Below, in pieces: positions 46,984 to 60,100 of a DNA stretch of 64,000 nucleotides. How positions within the stretch are numbered: position 1 is the first letter of the stretch; each line of letters opens with the position of its first letter. The position numbers and the translations under genes were made by a program. Location of the stretch: positions 1 to 64,000 of the forward strand of contig MU385922.1 of assembly GCA_022497145.1 (NCBI GenBank), in the 5' to 3' direction. Under the pieces are notes generated by a model. That model did no database searches and had not been told where the DNA came from. It saw only the letters and a list, made by a program, of their open reading frames with translations. The DNA comes from Rostrohypoxylon terebratum (lineage: Eukaryota > Ascomycota > Sordariomycetes > Xylariales > Hypoxylaceae).

Positions 46984-47787
46984 TTATTCGCCGTTGTCTA
47001 GATGTAGAGTCGTATACAAGTCGTCCAGGTCATCTTGGGTGTAACTACCAGATTCTACTACAGCGTTGTAGAAGCCATCCCGCTCTTCCCAATCCAATCG
47101 ATGCGAAAACTGGCGAACTTGTTCTGCGAGATTAAGCCACATCCATATAAGATCGTTGTAATCATTCTCGGCGAATCTACTAGCGTAAGATCTTAGTTTC
47201 GCTTTAAATATATGCTGTACGCTCAAGATCTTGTAGACTCGGTCACCCCATGGAGTGCTAGCGATAGCTTGTGCTGTGGCTTCTGCGATATTCCGAGGAG
47301 CACCAAGATTGCCTTAGATAGGTATTTAGCCTCTTTTATTTTAGATAGCCATGTCAGAGATTACATACCAGCTAGTATCAAATCTACTAGAACTGGGAGT
47401 GGTTCGACCTGGTCACCATATGCAGGCCCGGTCAGCACAAAGATACGTGCAATTCCAGTAGAAGCTGCAGTTGGACGTGGACGATAAATTCTATTACACC
47501 TCTAAGTATGATCTTATTGATTTGGTGAAATTAGATATGTACCTATCATCTGAAGCTAGGAGAGAGTTTAGGGAGCGAGGCTTCATGTCGACAGCTAAAT
47601 CAACATCGATTGTAGTCCGTGAGTCGTAGCCACGAAGTTGCATGCTTAGGCCGCCCATTACAGCGTACTCGATCCCCGCCGCCTCTAGCTGCTGAACGAT
47701 ATGTTCCAGCGCATAAAACAGGTGGTCTTGGCTCGCCTGTCCACTCTCTTCTTCAAGTTCGAAAAGTTGGTCAATCGTGTACTCCAT
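46984..47787 (-). CDS. Nucleotidyltransferase-fold protein
   Basis: Three exons on the minus strand, 47787-47543, 47499-47369 and 47312-46984, give 234 aa. Residues about 20-70 match the nucleotidyltransferase (NTase) core: a helix LEHIVQQLEAAGIEYAVMGGLSMQLRG, then DSRTTIDVDLAVDM, that is GG(x)n-R-x-T-x-D-h-D-h with both metal-binding Asp present. A middle part (RIYRPRPTAASTGIARIFVLTGPAYGDQVEPLPVLVDLILAG) and a helical C-terminus follow. The fold is shared by kanamycin-type, AbiEii-type and other small NTases; no substrate is known. Exon 2's 3' splice site is one of two adjacent AGs, chosen because only this one keeps frame. It ends 168 bp from the convergent nitrilase stop and faces another NTase-like gene 673 bp away. 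Confidence 0.72.
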
Positions 47788-48460
47788 AGTCGTACGAGCA
47801 GGCTTGGTGCTAGCTAATGCTGCTATGTTATATAATCGACGTCAACGATCAAAAAAAAAAACGATAGGTGTTTATGGCAGGCACCAGCAACTTCAAGACT
47901 GGAAAAGCCCCTAAGGAATTATCCCTGATATATCAATCATTGTGATCCTGTGCTTTTGAAGCCGTAGCAGTCACACAAAATGATGTAAGTCTTCAAGCTG
48001 AATAGATAACTTGTGGCTATTCTCCCGATTTCTGACATTGTAATAGATATAAATAGGATGAATTCTGACTTGATGCGACGAAGATCTAACGTAAGATTCA
48101 TCATTCCCGCCAGGATAATGGCGGAGAGCGGCGCAGCTCTCTAGCCCTTAGTCCTGAGGCACGGGCACTAAGCCCCTCTGCCCCTAAACCATAGCAAGAA
48201 CAGCCCTACGAAAGCCAGCGGAAGATGTGGAACTTCCCTGCTTCCCCAACTTAGCGATCTCCAGGGCTATGGATTCAAGATTGACGGCGGGTAGTTCATG
48301 CCCCGCTTTCAGACCTAAACCAACATCGTTCCTCCTTGTAATAGCACCCGGAACTTACCTAATTCTCAGAATACCTATCATACATATCTAATTGAAGGTT
48401 ACATCATAAACTTCATGTTTCCTTTTGCTCATCAACTGATCATATTTCCACTTTGTTTTC
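47788..48460. other. Divergent promoter between two NTase-like genes
   Basis: A 673-bp shared upstream region. It contains an A-rich run at 47850-47861 and a GC-rich block at 48115-48250 with AAGCCCC and CCCCT repeats that gave no RNA gene. It may coordinate both genes. Confidence 0.5.
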
Positions 48461-49322
48461 ATGAACCCTCCAAATCCTCTCATAGCTAAGAGTCCTGTTA
48501 AACCTCTAAAGCCTAGCACTAAGGCTGCTAGCTATGGTGGACGTGGCATCGTAGAAGTGCTTGAAGTTATTCGGATACTTGAGACGGCAAGCATTCCATG
48601 CTGCGTCGCGGGTGGTTGTGCATTAGTATATTATGGCGCTCGCATGGTCCCGAATGTGAGTAGTTGGTCATACAGATTACGCTTGATTACTGCGCACTAA
48701 TATCAAATAGAACTGGGAAATCTGCGTACCAACAGATTCTTTTGAGAAGGCGTCGGCCATGTTCACGGTGACACCGTTGAGCGAGACATACGAGCCTCGG
48801 AGCAAGATTCAACCACAGATTGGGTCATTGAAACATACTTATCCTCATTTTGCGCTAAATGGGGTCAACTTCTCTTTCTTCATCGTCCCCGCGTTCGAAT
48901 ACTTTCTCCGCTGCGAGCCCTCGAATTTCGAAAGGAGCAAACACAACATCCCCTTCCCTAAGCTCGACTGCTACGCGCAGAGCCTTCTTGACACACAGCG
49001 GTATCTTGACCTCACCAATCTCATCGACGGTATGGATCTATCCGAAGAATGGGGAGAAGAACACCTTGATCTAGATAAGCCCGGCGAGCTTGAATACGCC
49101 AAGGAGAAGAATGAGAAAATCGCATCTTCTCTTGCCGAACACCCAAATTCTCGGCCCTCAAGGTTGCGCGAAACCCCGATGGACTTGAGGCAGAAATGGC
49201 AGACAATCATACGGACAAAACAGAAAAGGATAGGTCTTGAAGTTCCCGGGCATTTATATAATACACGATTTCGTACCAAGGGTTCACCAGACCCTCGATT
49301 ACGAGAAGACCGTAATATATGA
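48461..49322 (+). CDS. Degenerate nucleotidyltransferase-like protein
   Basis: Two exons, 48461-48655 and 48711-49322, give 268 aa. The intron has a GTGAGT donor and ACTAAT branch point. A helix VLEVIRILETASIPCCVAGGCALVYYGARMV leads into NWEICVPTDSFEKASAMF. This copies the layout of the NTase core (AGG...GAR...xWEICVP), but the usual Asp-h-Asp pair is replaced by Asn-Trp-Glu, so metal-dependent catalysis is doubtful. The second exon has NFSFFIVPAFEYFLRC and then a charged C-terminus with a QKWQTIIRTKQKRIG helix and basic tail. Similar fungal proteins are uncharacterised. Head-to-head placement with an intact NTase-like gene suggests shared regulation or function, which is inference. Confidence 0.65.
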
Positions 49323-52300
49323 ATATATGATGAGTTAAGTTCAAGTGGCTCAATCCTAGACTGATGAGATGGTGAATATCGTGGATGTGCTGTCTTCTAT
49401 GCTGTAGTTGGCTGAGGTTTAACAAATGATAGCGAAACTTGGCATGCCGCCCGTGCAGCCGTGGATCCTTGAGGGGGGTCGAGGACAGTATGTAACACAG
49501 TGTAAGAGTCTATACAGTATGAGTATACTCATAAACTGTGCGCATTAACCGCACGACCTGTCACTCTCGTGAATTTCAATTACACGTAAATGATGACGGA
49601 TTGCCAATTTTGTGAAGCTTTTCGAGCTCAAGCATTCCTTAAGGGTGATTGGTCACCAAAAAGTGACAGGTAGATCAAACATGCTTCGACGATGAAACTT
49701 TGACATGAGCTCAAAGATGTAATGTAATGGAACTTCAGGTCGGTCTTTATGTTGTATATACCACTGTATATACGAAGTAGGTGACAACATAATGATCTCC
49801 CGTGGCTTGAGATGTAATCGAGTTTATCACGCAGCCATCATCGGTGAGAGTGTCAGCAATACTTTCCAAAAGGGCGATGAAGAAGAACACGTGCTACGAA
49901 AATGCAACCCTCATATGAGTGGTACTTCGTATCTATCATCTTTGAGTTGTGACTCGTGAGTGAGCTAAGCAGAGCTTGCAGGAAAAAAAAAAAAGAAAAA
50001 AAAAACCGATCGGAGCAGACGTTGAGGGCCAGAACGCGCTAGAAATTGAAAGGCCAATCAGAGAATGCATGACGAACATGGCTGTAGCTTGGAGCTTAAT
50101 GATTGGTCAATCCCTGGGATCTAATTAAACGCGCTGAGACCTTGACGCGTACCGACGCGTTCTTCTCGCGTCATGACCACTAGTATGTAGTAGATGGGTA
50201 GATGGATCTGAGAGTCCCGCCCTTCCCCTCCTTGCGCCCACTCTGGCGCTCCCACATTGCTCCCACATTCGCTCAGACTTTCTCCATCATGTCGATACTT
50301 GCCAGTTAGAGGGAATGAGATGAAGCGGGATGTCCATCGATCGCGCCAAATACCGGTTGAATCCAACCGGGGAATTTCTTGCAAAGTGCGTGCAGGGCTT
50401 ATGCAAAGTTACCTGTGAGAGGCCAATCATTCACACTGGCGTCTACATGCTTCCATTATGGATTCTGCCTCTGTGAGAGACTCGCAAGTGGGGGAGAGTG
50501 TTATCTTCTATTGAAGTCATCTCATCGATAATTCGGAAGCCATAAACATCTCCCTTACTATTTAATTGAGATAGGCTGTGCAGTGACTCCAGAGAAGGTT
50601 CAAAGCGTATCATGTGTTATGATTCAACAATAGGGTAAAGCAGGAAAAAATTGTCCGAAAAGACAACCAGCTGACGGATACACCATCCATTACGACATGA
50701 ATCGTTTTCTTCAATCTTCATTGCCCTGTGTGCATTACCAATATGCAAGGGGAAAAGTCGTGAAGGAGGGGTGATTCAGATTTGGTGTGGGAGGTCTGAG
50801 GCCTCATGCTGTTCTATTGCGACTCGATGAGACGGATATAGGGAATAGATTCATAGTAGGGAGACTGGGAGAGCCCTATGACAAAGAAGCCTATCGTTAT
50901 AAATGATATTATTATGCGGTGCGGAAGGATCTGCGGTGGTCCATTAATATTATCGAGAAAGCCCTGGACACACCCTCGAGATCTTGTTTCGAATCCTTCT
51001 CTGCAGGTGCCCGATGGTGGTAGAGGTAGATTGTACTATGTAGATTCAAGATTGTAGGATGGCCGGTGCTTCAGCCTACCTACTACTATGTATGTAGAGG
51101 AAGCCATGTTCACAAAATGGTTCCTGCGCTTTTCAGCTTCTACGTAAGAATATCCAGGTGGTGACTTAGTGGGTTCTTTAGGTGATCTTTTTAGGTGATC
51201 GAGGGTTTCACCGCATGGGCGTTTATGAGGCGCAACGCCCATTAACATCCTTGACCGGTCGTTTATTCATAGACCCAAGGCATACTGGGAGGTTCGAGAA
51301 AGCGCCCTTAGGAATAAGGGCGCAAAGGGCGGTTGCAGAGTCGAACTTGGGGTTCTAAGGTTAGTCTTGTCTTCAATGTCTACCTAGGTCTTAGGTATAT
51401 AGAAAGGTAGATAAGAGGGTATAGTAATACTATAGGTAGTACTATAAGTAGCACACCAACACAAAAAGAGGGTCTGTGAATGAGACTATGCTGTGCGACT
51501 ATCCCCAACACAGATGAAGGGTGTTTAGTGGACAGTGGACCTTGACGGGCAAGACGGGTAGATCAGGTTTAGTGGCTTTGCTAACTGCCCTTGCAAAGAT
51601 GTCCTCGTGGCACACCATCTTCAAGAAGAGCTAACGAGTTGAGAGATAAAACAAAATTACTCTGATGGTAGAATGGTGGTGTAAGAGTAAAGTCTTAAAA
51701 AGTGAAAGTGGAAAAAAGATAACTACCTATTACTTCGTACTACTATTAGCCCTGGAGAGGTCTTTCCCTCTTTCCCCCCTGGTTCGTCTGTTCGTCTAGC
51801 AGGTCTAGCTACCTAGTAGTACCTACCTAGTTACTAAGGTTCCCTTGTAAATTGTAACTCCCTTGTAAGATGTAATTCTTCACTATGGGACTATGGGTCA
51901 TATCGAGGCAATGACGGTCGGTGCAGCGATCCACTATTGGCTCCTACACCTCTAGACCGAAAACGGTACCAAGTACGTATCATGTGGTCCGCTTCGTGCA
52001 ACCCTGCTAGGCAAGACAGGCAGGCATTTTTGGGTTTTCTTTTGGGGGGGGGGGGGGGGGGATTTGCTCTTTCCTGCTGGTCTTATTAGGCGCATTATTC
52101 CAGCCATCCCGTCTCAAAGCTTTCACCCTCCCACTTACACCTTACACACTTACACACTTACACGTCTATCTTCCATAGCAACCGTTGATCGCCAACAACA
52201 ACCGTCGCGTTACAGCTTCAAGTCGCCTCTACTATACTGGTCCCGCAAAGACCTTGTACGCCTCACATAATCTATTCAAAACAGTTCAAATTAAACTGCG

Positions 52301-52475
52301 CAACCACTCTCGTCTACGGTTTCCTGTTACTTGTCGCGCGCGCATCGCATTCATCTACAGCGGTCGCATTCGCAACCTCACGACAATCGACATTTCTCAC
52401 TTTAGACTATCATTCAGCACGCAATCTTGCGACACATAAAAAAACACCAAAAAATATCTCGAATAAAGCGCAAAG
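49323..52475. other. Long intergenic region
   Basis: No gene in 3.1 kb: frames at 50121-50384 and 51036-51248 have no domain or splice support. Contents are A-rich runs at 49982-50006, CCTAGG-type words at 51381-51395, TACTA-rich DNA near 51430-51460 and 51720-51760, and an 18-base G-run at 52044-52061. ACTTACAC repeats at 52130-52165 lie in the probable leader of the next gene. Confidence 0.5.
52044..52061 (+). repeat. Homopolymer of 18 G
   Basis: An uninterrupted G-run 415 bp upstream of the next start codon. Exact length may be unreliable in short-read assemblies, and it could form a G-quadruplex. Confidence 0.85.
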
Positions 52476-53309
52476 ATGTTAATGCCTTCGGCACTTTCGT
52501 GCGACTCGTCGCATCCGCCTGTGACCAGGCTACAATCTGCTCTTTTCGCGTCGCCCCCCGCCAGCCCCCCGACAACCTCGCACAGCACTCTCGGAAACAT
52601 TTTCAGCTCATGCAGGGCGCTCCAATCTATGCTCACTGTCCCCCCGACAACACCATCGAATGAACACGTCGACGCGCATCGAGATCCACTACCTACACCG
52701 CCAATGGCCCACACCGCCCTTCCTCCTCTTAAGCTGCGTCTGCGATCGCGCAGAACGGACTCCAATGGGGATGCCGTCCCGCGTAAGAGAGTCGTCAAGC
52801 GATCTGCGGCGCCCCCTCGGGGAGTTAACAAGCGAAGTCGCTCAATTGAGGATGACATGGGTCGCGACGACGACATTGACAGCGATCTTGAGATCGGCAG
52901 CCCGCACGGAAGAAGCCAGAACCAGGATGCTGAGGAAGTACCAGTCTTCCGACCCGCCACACCAAAGCGCGCTCGTATCGCGCCGGAAGTAATCCCGCTT
53001 GGCCTTGAGCGCAAGGACTTTCACACCTTGCATACCACCAATGAGGAAGAAGAGACTGCAACGGAAGGCACAGAAGTGGAGGTCGAAGCAGACGGCGAAC
53101 GGTGGAGCAAAGAAGACGACCGGATATTGGTCGAGCTTGTCTTGGAGAAGCTCAAACTCTCCAAGACAGACTGGCAAGACTGCGCGCGGAGTCTCGGCAA
53201 GGACAGGAGTAGTATAGGGCGCCGATGGAGGAGCCTGATGATAAATGGGGATGTCGGCCTCAAGTCGACAAGAAGTCGACGAAGCAAGATCCACAGCACC
53301 TGGAGGTGA
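52476..53309 (+). CDS. Myb/SANT-like DNA-binding nuclear protein
   Basis: A single exon of 277 aa from ATG 52476 (a second Met follows two codons later). Residues 1-200 are Ser/Pro/Arg-rich and disordered, with basic patches that may be nuclear localisation signals (RKRVVKRSAAPPRG, and PKRAR). An acidic EEEETATEGTEVEVEADGE stretch precedes a Myb/SANT-like helix set at about 210-255: WSKEDDRILVELVLEKLKLSKTDW, then CARSLGKDRSSIGRRWRSLM, with the spaced Trp residues of the fold. The end is basic. Likely a chromatin or transcription factor; targets unknown. Confidence 0.78.
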   Translation: MLMPSALSCDSSHPPVTRLQSALFASPPASPPTTSHSTLGNIFSSCRALQSMLTVPPTTPSNEHVDAHRDPLPTPPMAHTALPPLKLRLRSRRTDSNGDAVPRKRVVKRSAAPPRGVNKRSRSIEDDMGRDDDIDSDLEIGSPHGRSQNQDAEEVPVFRPATPKRARIAPEVIPLGLERKDFHTLHTTNEEEETATEGTEVEVEADGERWSKEDDRILVELVLEKLKLSKTDWQDCARSLGKDRSSIGRRWRSLMINGDVGLKSTRSRRSKIHSTWR

Positions 53310-54462
53310 AGTCCGCGTGCTCTATCCATTCGTTTACACGTTCATTTCGTTTCTATCTATTACCATTTATGGATCTCAAAGATTGAGTTCCAGTTGTACT
53401 TTGGAAGAGCATTACGGAAAAAAAGGAAAAGGTTAGGCGCATGAGGGGGCAGGTCTACTGGATATGATATCCCATTATCGCGCACAAATGCGCTTGATAC
53501 ATAGTTAGGGCGGCGGTAATATTTGCCAGCATCTTTTGAATATTACATAGTATATCTCCAACAGTTCAAACTATACAGTATGATTTTCTGCCTCTTGTGA
53601 TCGCTTTCTATTCACCAATATGACCTCTCCGGCATAAGGCGGCACTTTCGTCGCCTGTAGGTGGGTGACTTACACGTAACTAGTAACACTTCTTGCGCGA
53701 TGTGCAATTGCGCAGGCGCGCAAGTGCGCATTAGGACCAAATGTTTCAACAAATGCGCTCTACGGTCGCCCTAGACATCGCTGTGAACCACCTAGACCCT
53801 AGACCCGCCACGCCAGCCCCAAAGAATTCCTAGGGATGGTTGGACTACAGCCTCTTTTTACCTTTCACATGCCTGCCCCTAGCCAGTCTCCTCTTAAAGG
53901 TTCATACTATGTATATAGCCAAACGGGTGCTCTGTCGCTTATGATCTTCAGGGTATCTTTCCAGGGTCGTTTTTTTTTCTCGCTTGGACAATGAACCTCA
54001 CTGGCTGGCGTTTACCTGCACTATCATAGCTCCCGCAGGTATGCCGGATTTCCGGCGGCTCAAGTTACGTTTACTGGCCGACTTCTGATGAATATGAGAA
54101 ATTACCCATCTTCTCCTTCAGCGATAGCGAGGTTGGAGGTAAGGGGTAACTCATTAAGATGTCAGGATGTACGAACCCTTTTCCGGGAATCCCTTTGAAG
54201 TTTGAGAGTCTGGGGAGGCTCTCCCCCCGCCTTCTTCGCTGTGAGTTCCAAGGGCGGGCTGGTTCTGTCTCTAGTGTAGGTAGGTAGTTAGTAGTAGCTA
54301 CGGAGGGGCCTGCACTTATGACCTGCATCAAGGATTGTCCAACCTCTTCTTCTTGGTTTCCTTTTCCCTTGCCTGAGTTCCAGGAGGTCGGTTTACCAAA
54401 GTAGGATATTGTGACAAGGAAATAGATAACGCGATATATTAGAATTATTCTTCATGGCCTCC

Positions 54463-54528
<66 letters not shown>

Positions 54529-55280
54529 TTTAGAAAAGTGATCGTGAGAATCGTTGAAGAAATGACTTTCGACCTTCTAGTTGTGAGAGTTTCTGATCAG
54601 TGATCGCACTGTGAAGTGAGAAACTTAAAAGCAGCAACACTGTGTACCTATGTACATTACATGGATTACATGGGTATATCCGATCGCATTGCGGCAAGCT
54701 GCCGATTGGCTCTATTTCGTGGCTGCCCGCTTAAATTACGGTTACCATACACGGGAAGGTGCAGGTCGTCACCCGTCTGTCTGCGCTGTTTCTTCGTGTT
54801 CCGTTCAGCGTTTAACCTATTACTTCGCTCAACTGCTTTGATTTTCCCGGTCTCCAACTCATCTCTCCTATCATCACATAGACACGAATCAATCAAGCAA
54901 TCAATCAATCTACCTCAACTTTCAAACGTGTTTCAATGTAAAACCTAAGATTTATTGAGAGGAATTCCTGTAGTAACAACGATATAGGGTTTAATTCTTT
55001 ATCCTACCAAAGCGAGAATGCAACGATACGTCTTCTCAGCCTTGCCCGGATGATGACCATCTCCAACCCGTGCAACGGCAAGATGCATGTCGCCAACAAT
55101 GCATTGGATGGTCACAGCCAATGGTCTCATTCCGTTTGTAGTGACTTATCTTGCTGCCTAAACAATGGAAGTAGACGGTACTTTATATGTTGTGCAATCC
55201 CCTCAGTTAGGGGATACCTACAGCTACTCATCAACGCAAAGTTGACAATTTCAAGCTAGGATCGCCTCAACGCAAACACA
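53310..55280. other. Intergenic region with an ATT microsatellite
   Basis: No gene was recognised in 2 kb. The (ATT)n microsatellite at 54466-54529 is the main feature. Frames at 54071-54331 and 54616-54948 have no domain or splice partner. Confidence 0.55.
54466..54529. repeat. ATT trinucleotide microsatellite
   Basis: About 21 uninterrupted TTA/ATT units. A likely polymorphic marker between isolates. Confidence 0.9.
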
Positions 55281-56783
55281 ATGTATCGCGGAAGGGCTTC
55301 AACCTATTCCCAAGATAGAGGCTGGGGCTGGGGCAGAGGCCGTGGCCACGAACAAGCACCAGAGCGTGGGCGCGGGCGCGGGCGCGGACGTGGTTTTGGT
55401 CCGCACTTGCAGTCAAATAATTGGCGTGAGCGAAACATGACCGAGAATAGAGGAACTCAGCAAAAAGACGATATACTTGAGTCTCCTCTTGGTCGCCTCA
55501 TCACAACGATGGCTTTGAGCGATATTTCGAGTCACGGTGTTCAACCCGAAGATGCAAGAATCACCAATTGCAAATATGCTGCGTCTTACTCTCTAGTTGA
55601 TTCTAGTCCGCCTAGAATCATCGTCCCAGGTTAGTTGCCGCGGATGACTATCGCTTCATTACTAAATTGGCGACCAGGCCAGCCAAGATTATGGGAGCCG
55701 CCACAGCTACCTTCTCAGCTTCCAAGGGACTTTGGCAGGTATTATCGGGATCAGAATGGACTACGATTCCCCACACATCCTATGCACCCCTCTGTACAGT
55801 CTATATTTGTTTTAAATGAGGAATTCGCCTCAAACGATGTCAATATCATGGGCTGTGCTAGTTCCTTGGGAAATATTCTCCGCTTCGTGCGATCAGTTGA
55901 GTCATCATTTCGATTTGATGTTGAAATGATCGGGAACACATTGTTTCTGATCAGCAACAATCGGAATGAAGAGATACCTGATGTTCGCGGATACGGAATG
56001 ACGTTCCTCGATAAATTCACTTCTAACCAACCTGGGTTAAAGGAAACCAAGTCTCACCAACGTATAATATCCTATTCCTTCGGCGGTCTGAAATGTCTGG
56101 TTCGTTTTGAGTGTGACGGATATTTAGGAAATATTGGAGATGAACCCGTTGCGACGGATGAATCACGGACCATGGACGCCAGACAAACCCTAGTATCCGA
56201 TTCAATCGCTATCAAATCTGCTGGAGCGGTTGTACCGCAGCATTCGATCATTGAGATCAAAACAAGGTCTCGATTGAATGGACAGGAGATCAATTTGGGC
56301 GAGCACTTGCCGAGGCTGTGGGTTAGGCAGATTCCAAATTTCATTGTTGGATATCACGTCAAAGGGAGCTTCGAGGACGTTCAGAACAAAAACGCCCAGC
56401 AAGATTTGCATGAATGGGAATCCGCGCATCAATCAGAGCTCCGGATGTTTGCCTCTGTTCTACGACAGCTGATTGTGGAGGTCAAACGGGCAGGTAATGT
56501 TAAACTTGAGCTTTGTCGAACAGGCACAGGCTCCTTAGAATTGAGGGAGCAATTTGGGACACCTCGGGAAGTACTTCCTGATGACTGGAAGGATATGTGG
56601 GTCAGGGGCTGGAACGAGACAGGCAAAAGTGATGAGTCTCATTCAAGTGATGACAAGGACGAAAGTTATCCCAGCTTCGAGTCTCGAAATGAGGGGTCTA
56701 GCGAATCGGAGGATGATGACTTCTCGGTGGATTACCAGGCTTGCGGCCTTGACTGCGGCTATTGTGGTCACTGTGACTATTAA
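55281..56783 (+). CDS. RG-rich protein with DXO/Rai1-like nuclease motifs
   Basis: Two exons, 55281-55629 and 55678-56783, give 484 aa. The 48-nt intron has a GTTAGT donor and ACTAA branch point; splicing removes TAG and gives VPGQPRLWEPPQLP. The first 50 residues are RG/GR-rich, as in RNA-binding proteins. The body has the order seen in DXO/Rai1 decapping nucleases: a GNTLFLISN strand, then HQRIISYSFGGLKCLVRFECDGYL with an Glu261-x-Asp263 pair, then IIEIKTRSRLNG with Glu309-x-Lys311, followed by LPRLWVRQIPNFIVGYH, which resembles the usual KLLxxWxQSFLxGVPxIVVGF element. These are the metal-binding motifs of the family. The C-terminus is acidic and ends in a CGLDCGYCGHC cluster. I recall fungal homologues being annotated as geranylgeranyl pyrophosphate synthases, but no prenyltransferase DDxxD motif is seen. 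Same strand and 408 bp upstream of a helicase. Confidence 0.62.
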
Positions 56784-57191
56784 CTGTGTTGGCATAAAGT
56801 AACTCCAAACAATGTTGTTTACACCTGTCTGCCTGATTCCTCAGCCTGCTTTTTCTGCCAACTTTGTCGGCCTGTGTGGAACAGCTCAGCCCATATTAAT
56901 ACGCATCCGCGAGTTATCTGATATGCGAGTTCCCTACCTAGCACTAAGTACTGCTACATTGTCATATGTTCGGCCAATACCTACATATGTATGCACCTCT
57001 ATCGGTACATGTCACCCACCCACATACCTATACACTTTGGCCAGTGACATCCAACAGCTATCCGTTGGGTATTATCTCCCCACGTCCCTGAGGAGGTCAC
57101 ACATGTGAGATAATTAATCTTGCCTGTAATCGCATTACCTGAGTTCACCAAGTTTCGATCATCGAAACATTTCAGCGTCACACACTTCACG
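56784..57191. other. Spacer between nuclease-like and helicase genes
   Basis: A 408-bp gap on the same strand, with a TACCTACATATGTATG-rich stretch at 56940-57030. The frame at 56812-57108 has no domain. It should hold the helicase promoter. Confidence 0.55.
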
Positions 57192-60100
57192 ATGGCGTCG
57201 ACAGATTTTCGAGCTCGACAGCTCAACAAGATTTTCTACAGCATCCTCGAAGGAAACCAGACTATCGGCAAGCTTCAAGAAGCCCAGAGATTCCTCGAAG
57301 CTATCGTAAACAGAGCCGACAAGGCAGACTGCATTGAAAGACTGGCTACGTCGAAATTTGGTCAAGATGCCCTTCACAAATCCCTCGCTTTCGGGACCTC
57401 GGTCCAATTTTTGAACACATCCGCATCAAATCTCCTAGGGTTCCTCAAAGACCCTACTCTCAAGAGGGTCGGCGGTGGGGAGCTCTTAAACCAAGTACTC
57501 ATGGTCATGGTTGATCCACCGTTATTCTGGAATTCTCTAGTTGAACACGTGCGAACACAACAGCTTGAAGCTCAAGCTGTCGAGGGCTTTGCTTGGTTAC
57601 TACTACAACTAGTACTATTGCCACAGCCACGATCGTCAACCTTCCGGCAAACAGCGCAATCACTTTTGCAAGACGACTCTTTATCGAAGGGAAGCTCCCC
57701 AGCAGCCAAAGCACTGTTTCAGCAAATCCAGGCTTTGTTCCAACACTCGCAACCCGTAGCTCCTGACCAGGTCGACGACTTCAGCCCGGGCGGGCGCCAT
57801 GATAATGACTTCCCAAATTACCATGACGTTTCAATTCTTCCCACACGTGCCGAACTGCAGTGTGCTGAGAGACCCTTTTACCTGCGAGCTTCTACTGTGT
57901 TTGCCTTGCCAAATGAAGACCGGCCATACGGGCATCTAGACAACCAGTTTCGCCTGCTGAGAGAAGACATGCTCGCCGAGATACGAGAAGATATCAAACG
58001 CACCAAAAGTAAGAGTAAAAAGGGAGGTTGGAGAAACATGATCATTCGAGATTTATCCGCGGAGCTCCTTGACAAGCAAGCCATGGAAAAGGAACGGCCA
58101 TTTACGCTAGTGTTCAGATGTAAGGATGACATCCTGGGAATGCCCAACAAGAAAATCGAACAGAGGAAGGATGCATTGAAAAAGAAACCAACGTTCTTGA
58201 AACACCAGAGCTTTGGTTGTCTAATGAAAGATGACAATCTCCTAGCGTTCGCGACCCTCGACAGGAATGAAGATATGCTTTCTCTACACCCCCCACGCCT
58301 ATGCTTGCAGATTATAGGGACCGATGTTTTGAGTGAAGTTTTATCCACTCTTCGAGAAGGGACGGTAGACTTTCTACTTGCATCCACCCCTATATTCGCG
58401 TACGAACCAATACTGGAAAGGTTGAAGCTAAAGACCGACATCGAGTTGAGCCACGACATTCTTTTTCATAACGAGGATCCGAAGGAGTCGATGATACAAC
58501 CAGTCGATGTTATTAATGCTCTCGAATCATCTCTTGTTACCCAGACCGAATTGAAGGATCTGCTCAAAACGACTAAACAAATTAATCTAGACCCTTCACA
58601 GGTCAAGGCCCTGATATACGGCTTAAAGTACCAAACATGCCAGATCCAAGGCCCTCCAGGTATGCATACACATGAGAAGCACTTTGATGCTGGCAGACAC
58701 TGAACTAATACAGGAACCGGGAAGTCTCTGGTGGGAAGTCTTTTAGCCAAGATTTTACTGGACCACACGCAGGAGACGTTACTGGTCATGTCATATACCA
58801 ACCACGCCCTTGATCAGTTTATCGAAGACTTAATGGATATCGGAATCGATGATACTAATATCGTTCGACTAGGGTCAAAGTACACGATTCAAACTAGACA
58901 TCTTCTAGTAGGATTTCAGTCAGCGGACTCCAGGAAGACGAGGACCCGGCGCGAGTTGATTGATGCCCAGAAAGCCAAGTTAGACACACTGGTAGAGAAG
59001 GTGGATGAAGGGTTTGATGTCTACTGGGGGAATAAAATTACGTTTCCTCAGCTACTAGAGTATCTAGAATTTTCCGAGACAGACAGCCGCTTTTACGATG
59101 CATTCGAAATACCTGCAGCAGAAGACGGTGAAGTTTTGGTCGGGAAGAAGGGAGGTAAAATGAGAATTGACTATCTGTTCAACCGCTGGATATCTGGAAA
59201 AGGACCTGGTTCTTTCAAGGATAAGTTGGAATCCGATAGTAAAGATGTGTGGCGCATGGCGAGGAAAGATCGGATTGCGAAACTCCACCAGTGGGAGCAG
59301 GAGATACGACAAGAGGCCATTACCAGTCTTGTAGGTGACATCACAGAATTCAATGCGACCCAGAAGACCTACCACAGCCTGCAACAGGGGAAGACTGAGG
59401 CAATCCTCAAAAGCAAAAGGATCATCTGTTGCACCACAACGGCCGCTTCAATGTCCGCCCAGGAAATCCAGGCTGCCGATCCTGGTATAATCATCGTTGA
59501 AGAGGCGGGAGAGATTCTGGAAAGCCGTATGTATAGTCCGAAGCAATTTTTGTTCCCATTACTCTGAATCCTGTTAAGGGATGCTCTCTTTGAATCAAAC
59601 TCCGGTCTCTTGAAGCCTCGCTAACCCCTGACTTCACATACTACAGATATTCTCGCGGCTATGGGACCCAGCACAAAACAACTGATTCAGATCGGAGATC
59701 ATAAACAACTTCGGCCAAAGGTGAAAAACTACAAACTTACCGTGGAATCTGGGCAAGGATATGACCTCAACCGCTCCTTGCTTGAAAGGCTCATACTTCA
59801 GGGGCGGCCTCATTCCACGTTACTAAATCAGCACCGAATGAGACCTGAGATATCAGCATTGATAAGACACAATTACCCCGATTTGCAAGATGCCAAGGGT
59901 ACTGAGGGTCGACCACACCTCCGAGGATTCCAGGATGATATTGTTTTCTTCAACCACCACTATCCGGAACTGAAATATGACGCCCTTGCGGACAAGCTCG
60001 ACCAAGGTGCTTCTTCAAGCAAGCAAAACATATTCGAGGCTGAGATGGTTTTGAAGTGTGTTCGGTATCTAGGTCAACAGAATTATAAAACCACGGATCT

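Noticed and set aside
50975..51010. TTTCGAATCC word resembling a tRNA B box
   Set aside because: No paired T stem and no upstream D or anticodon arm.
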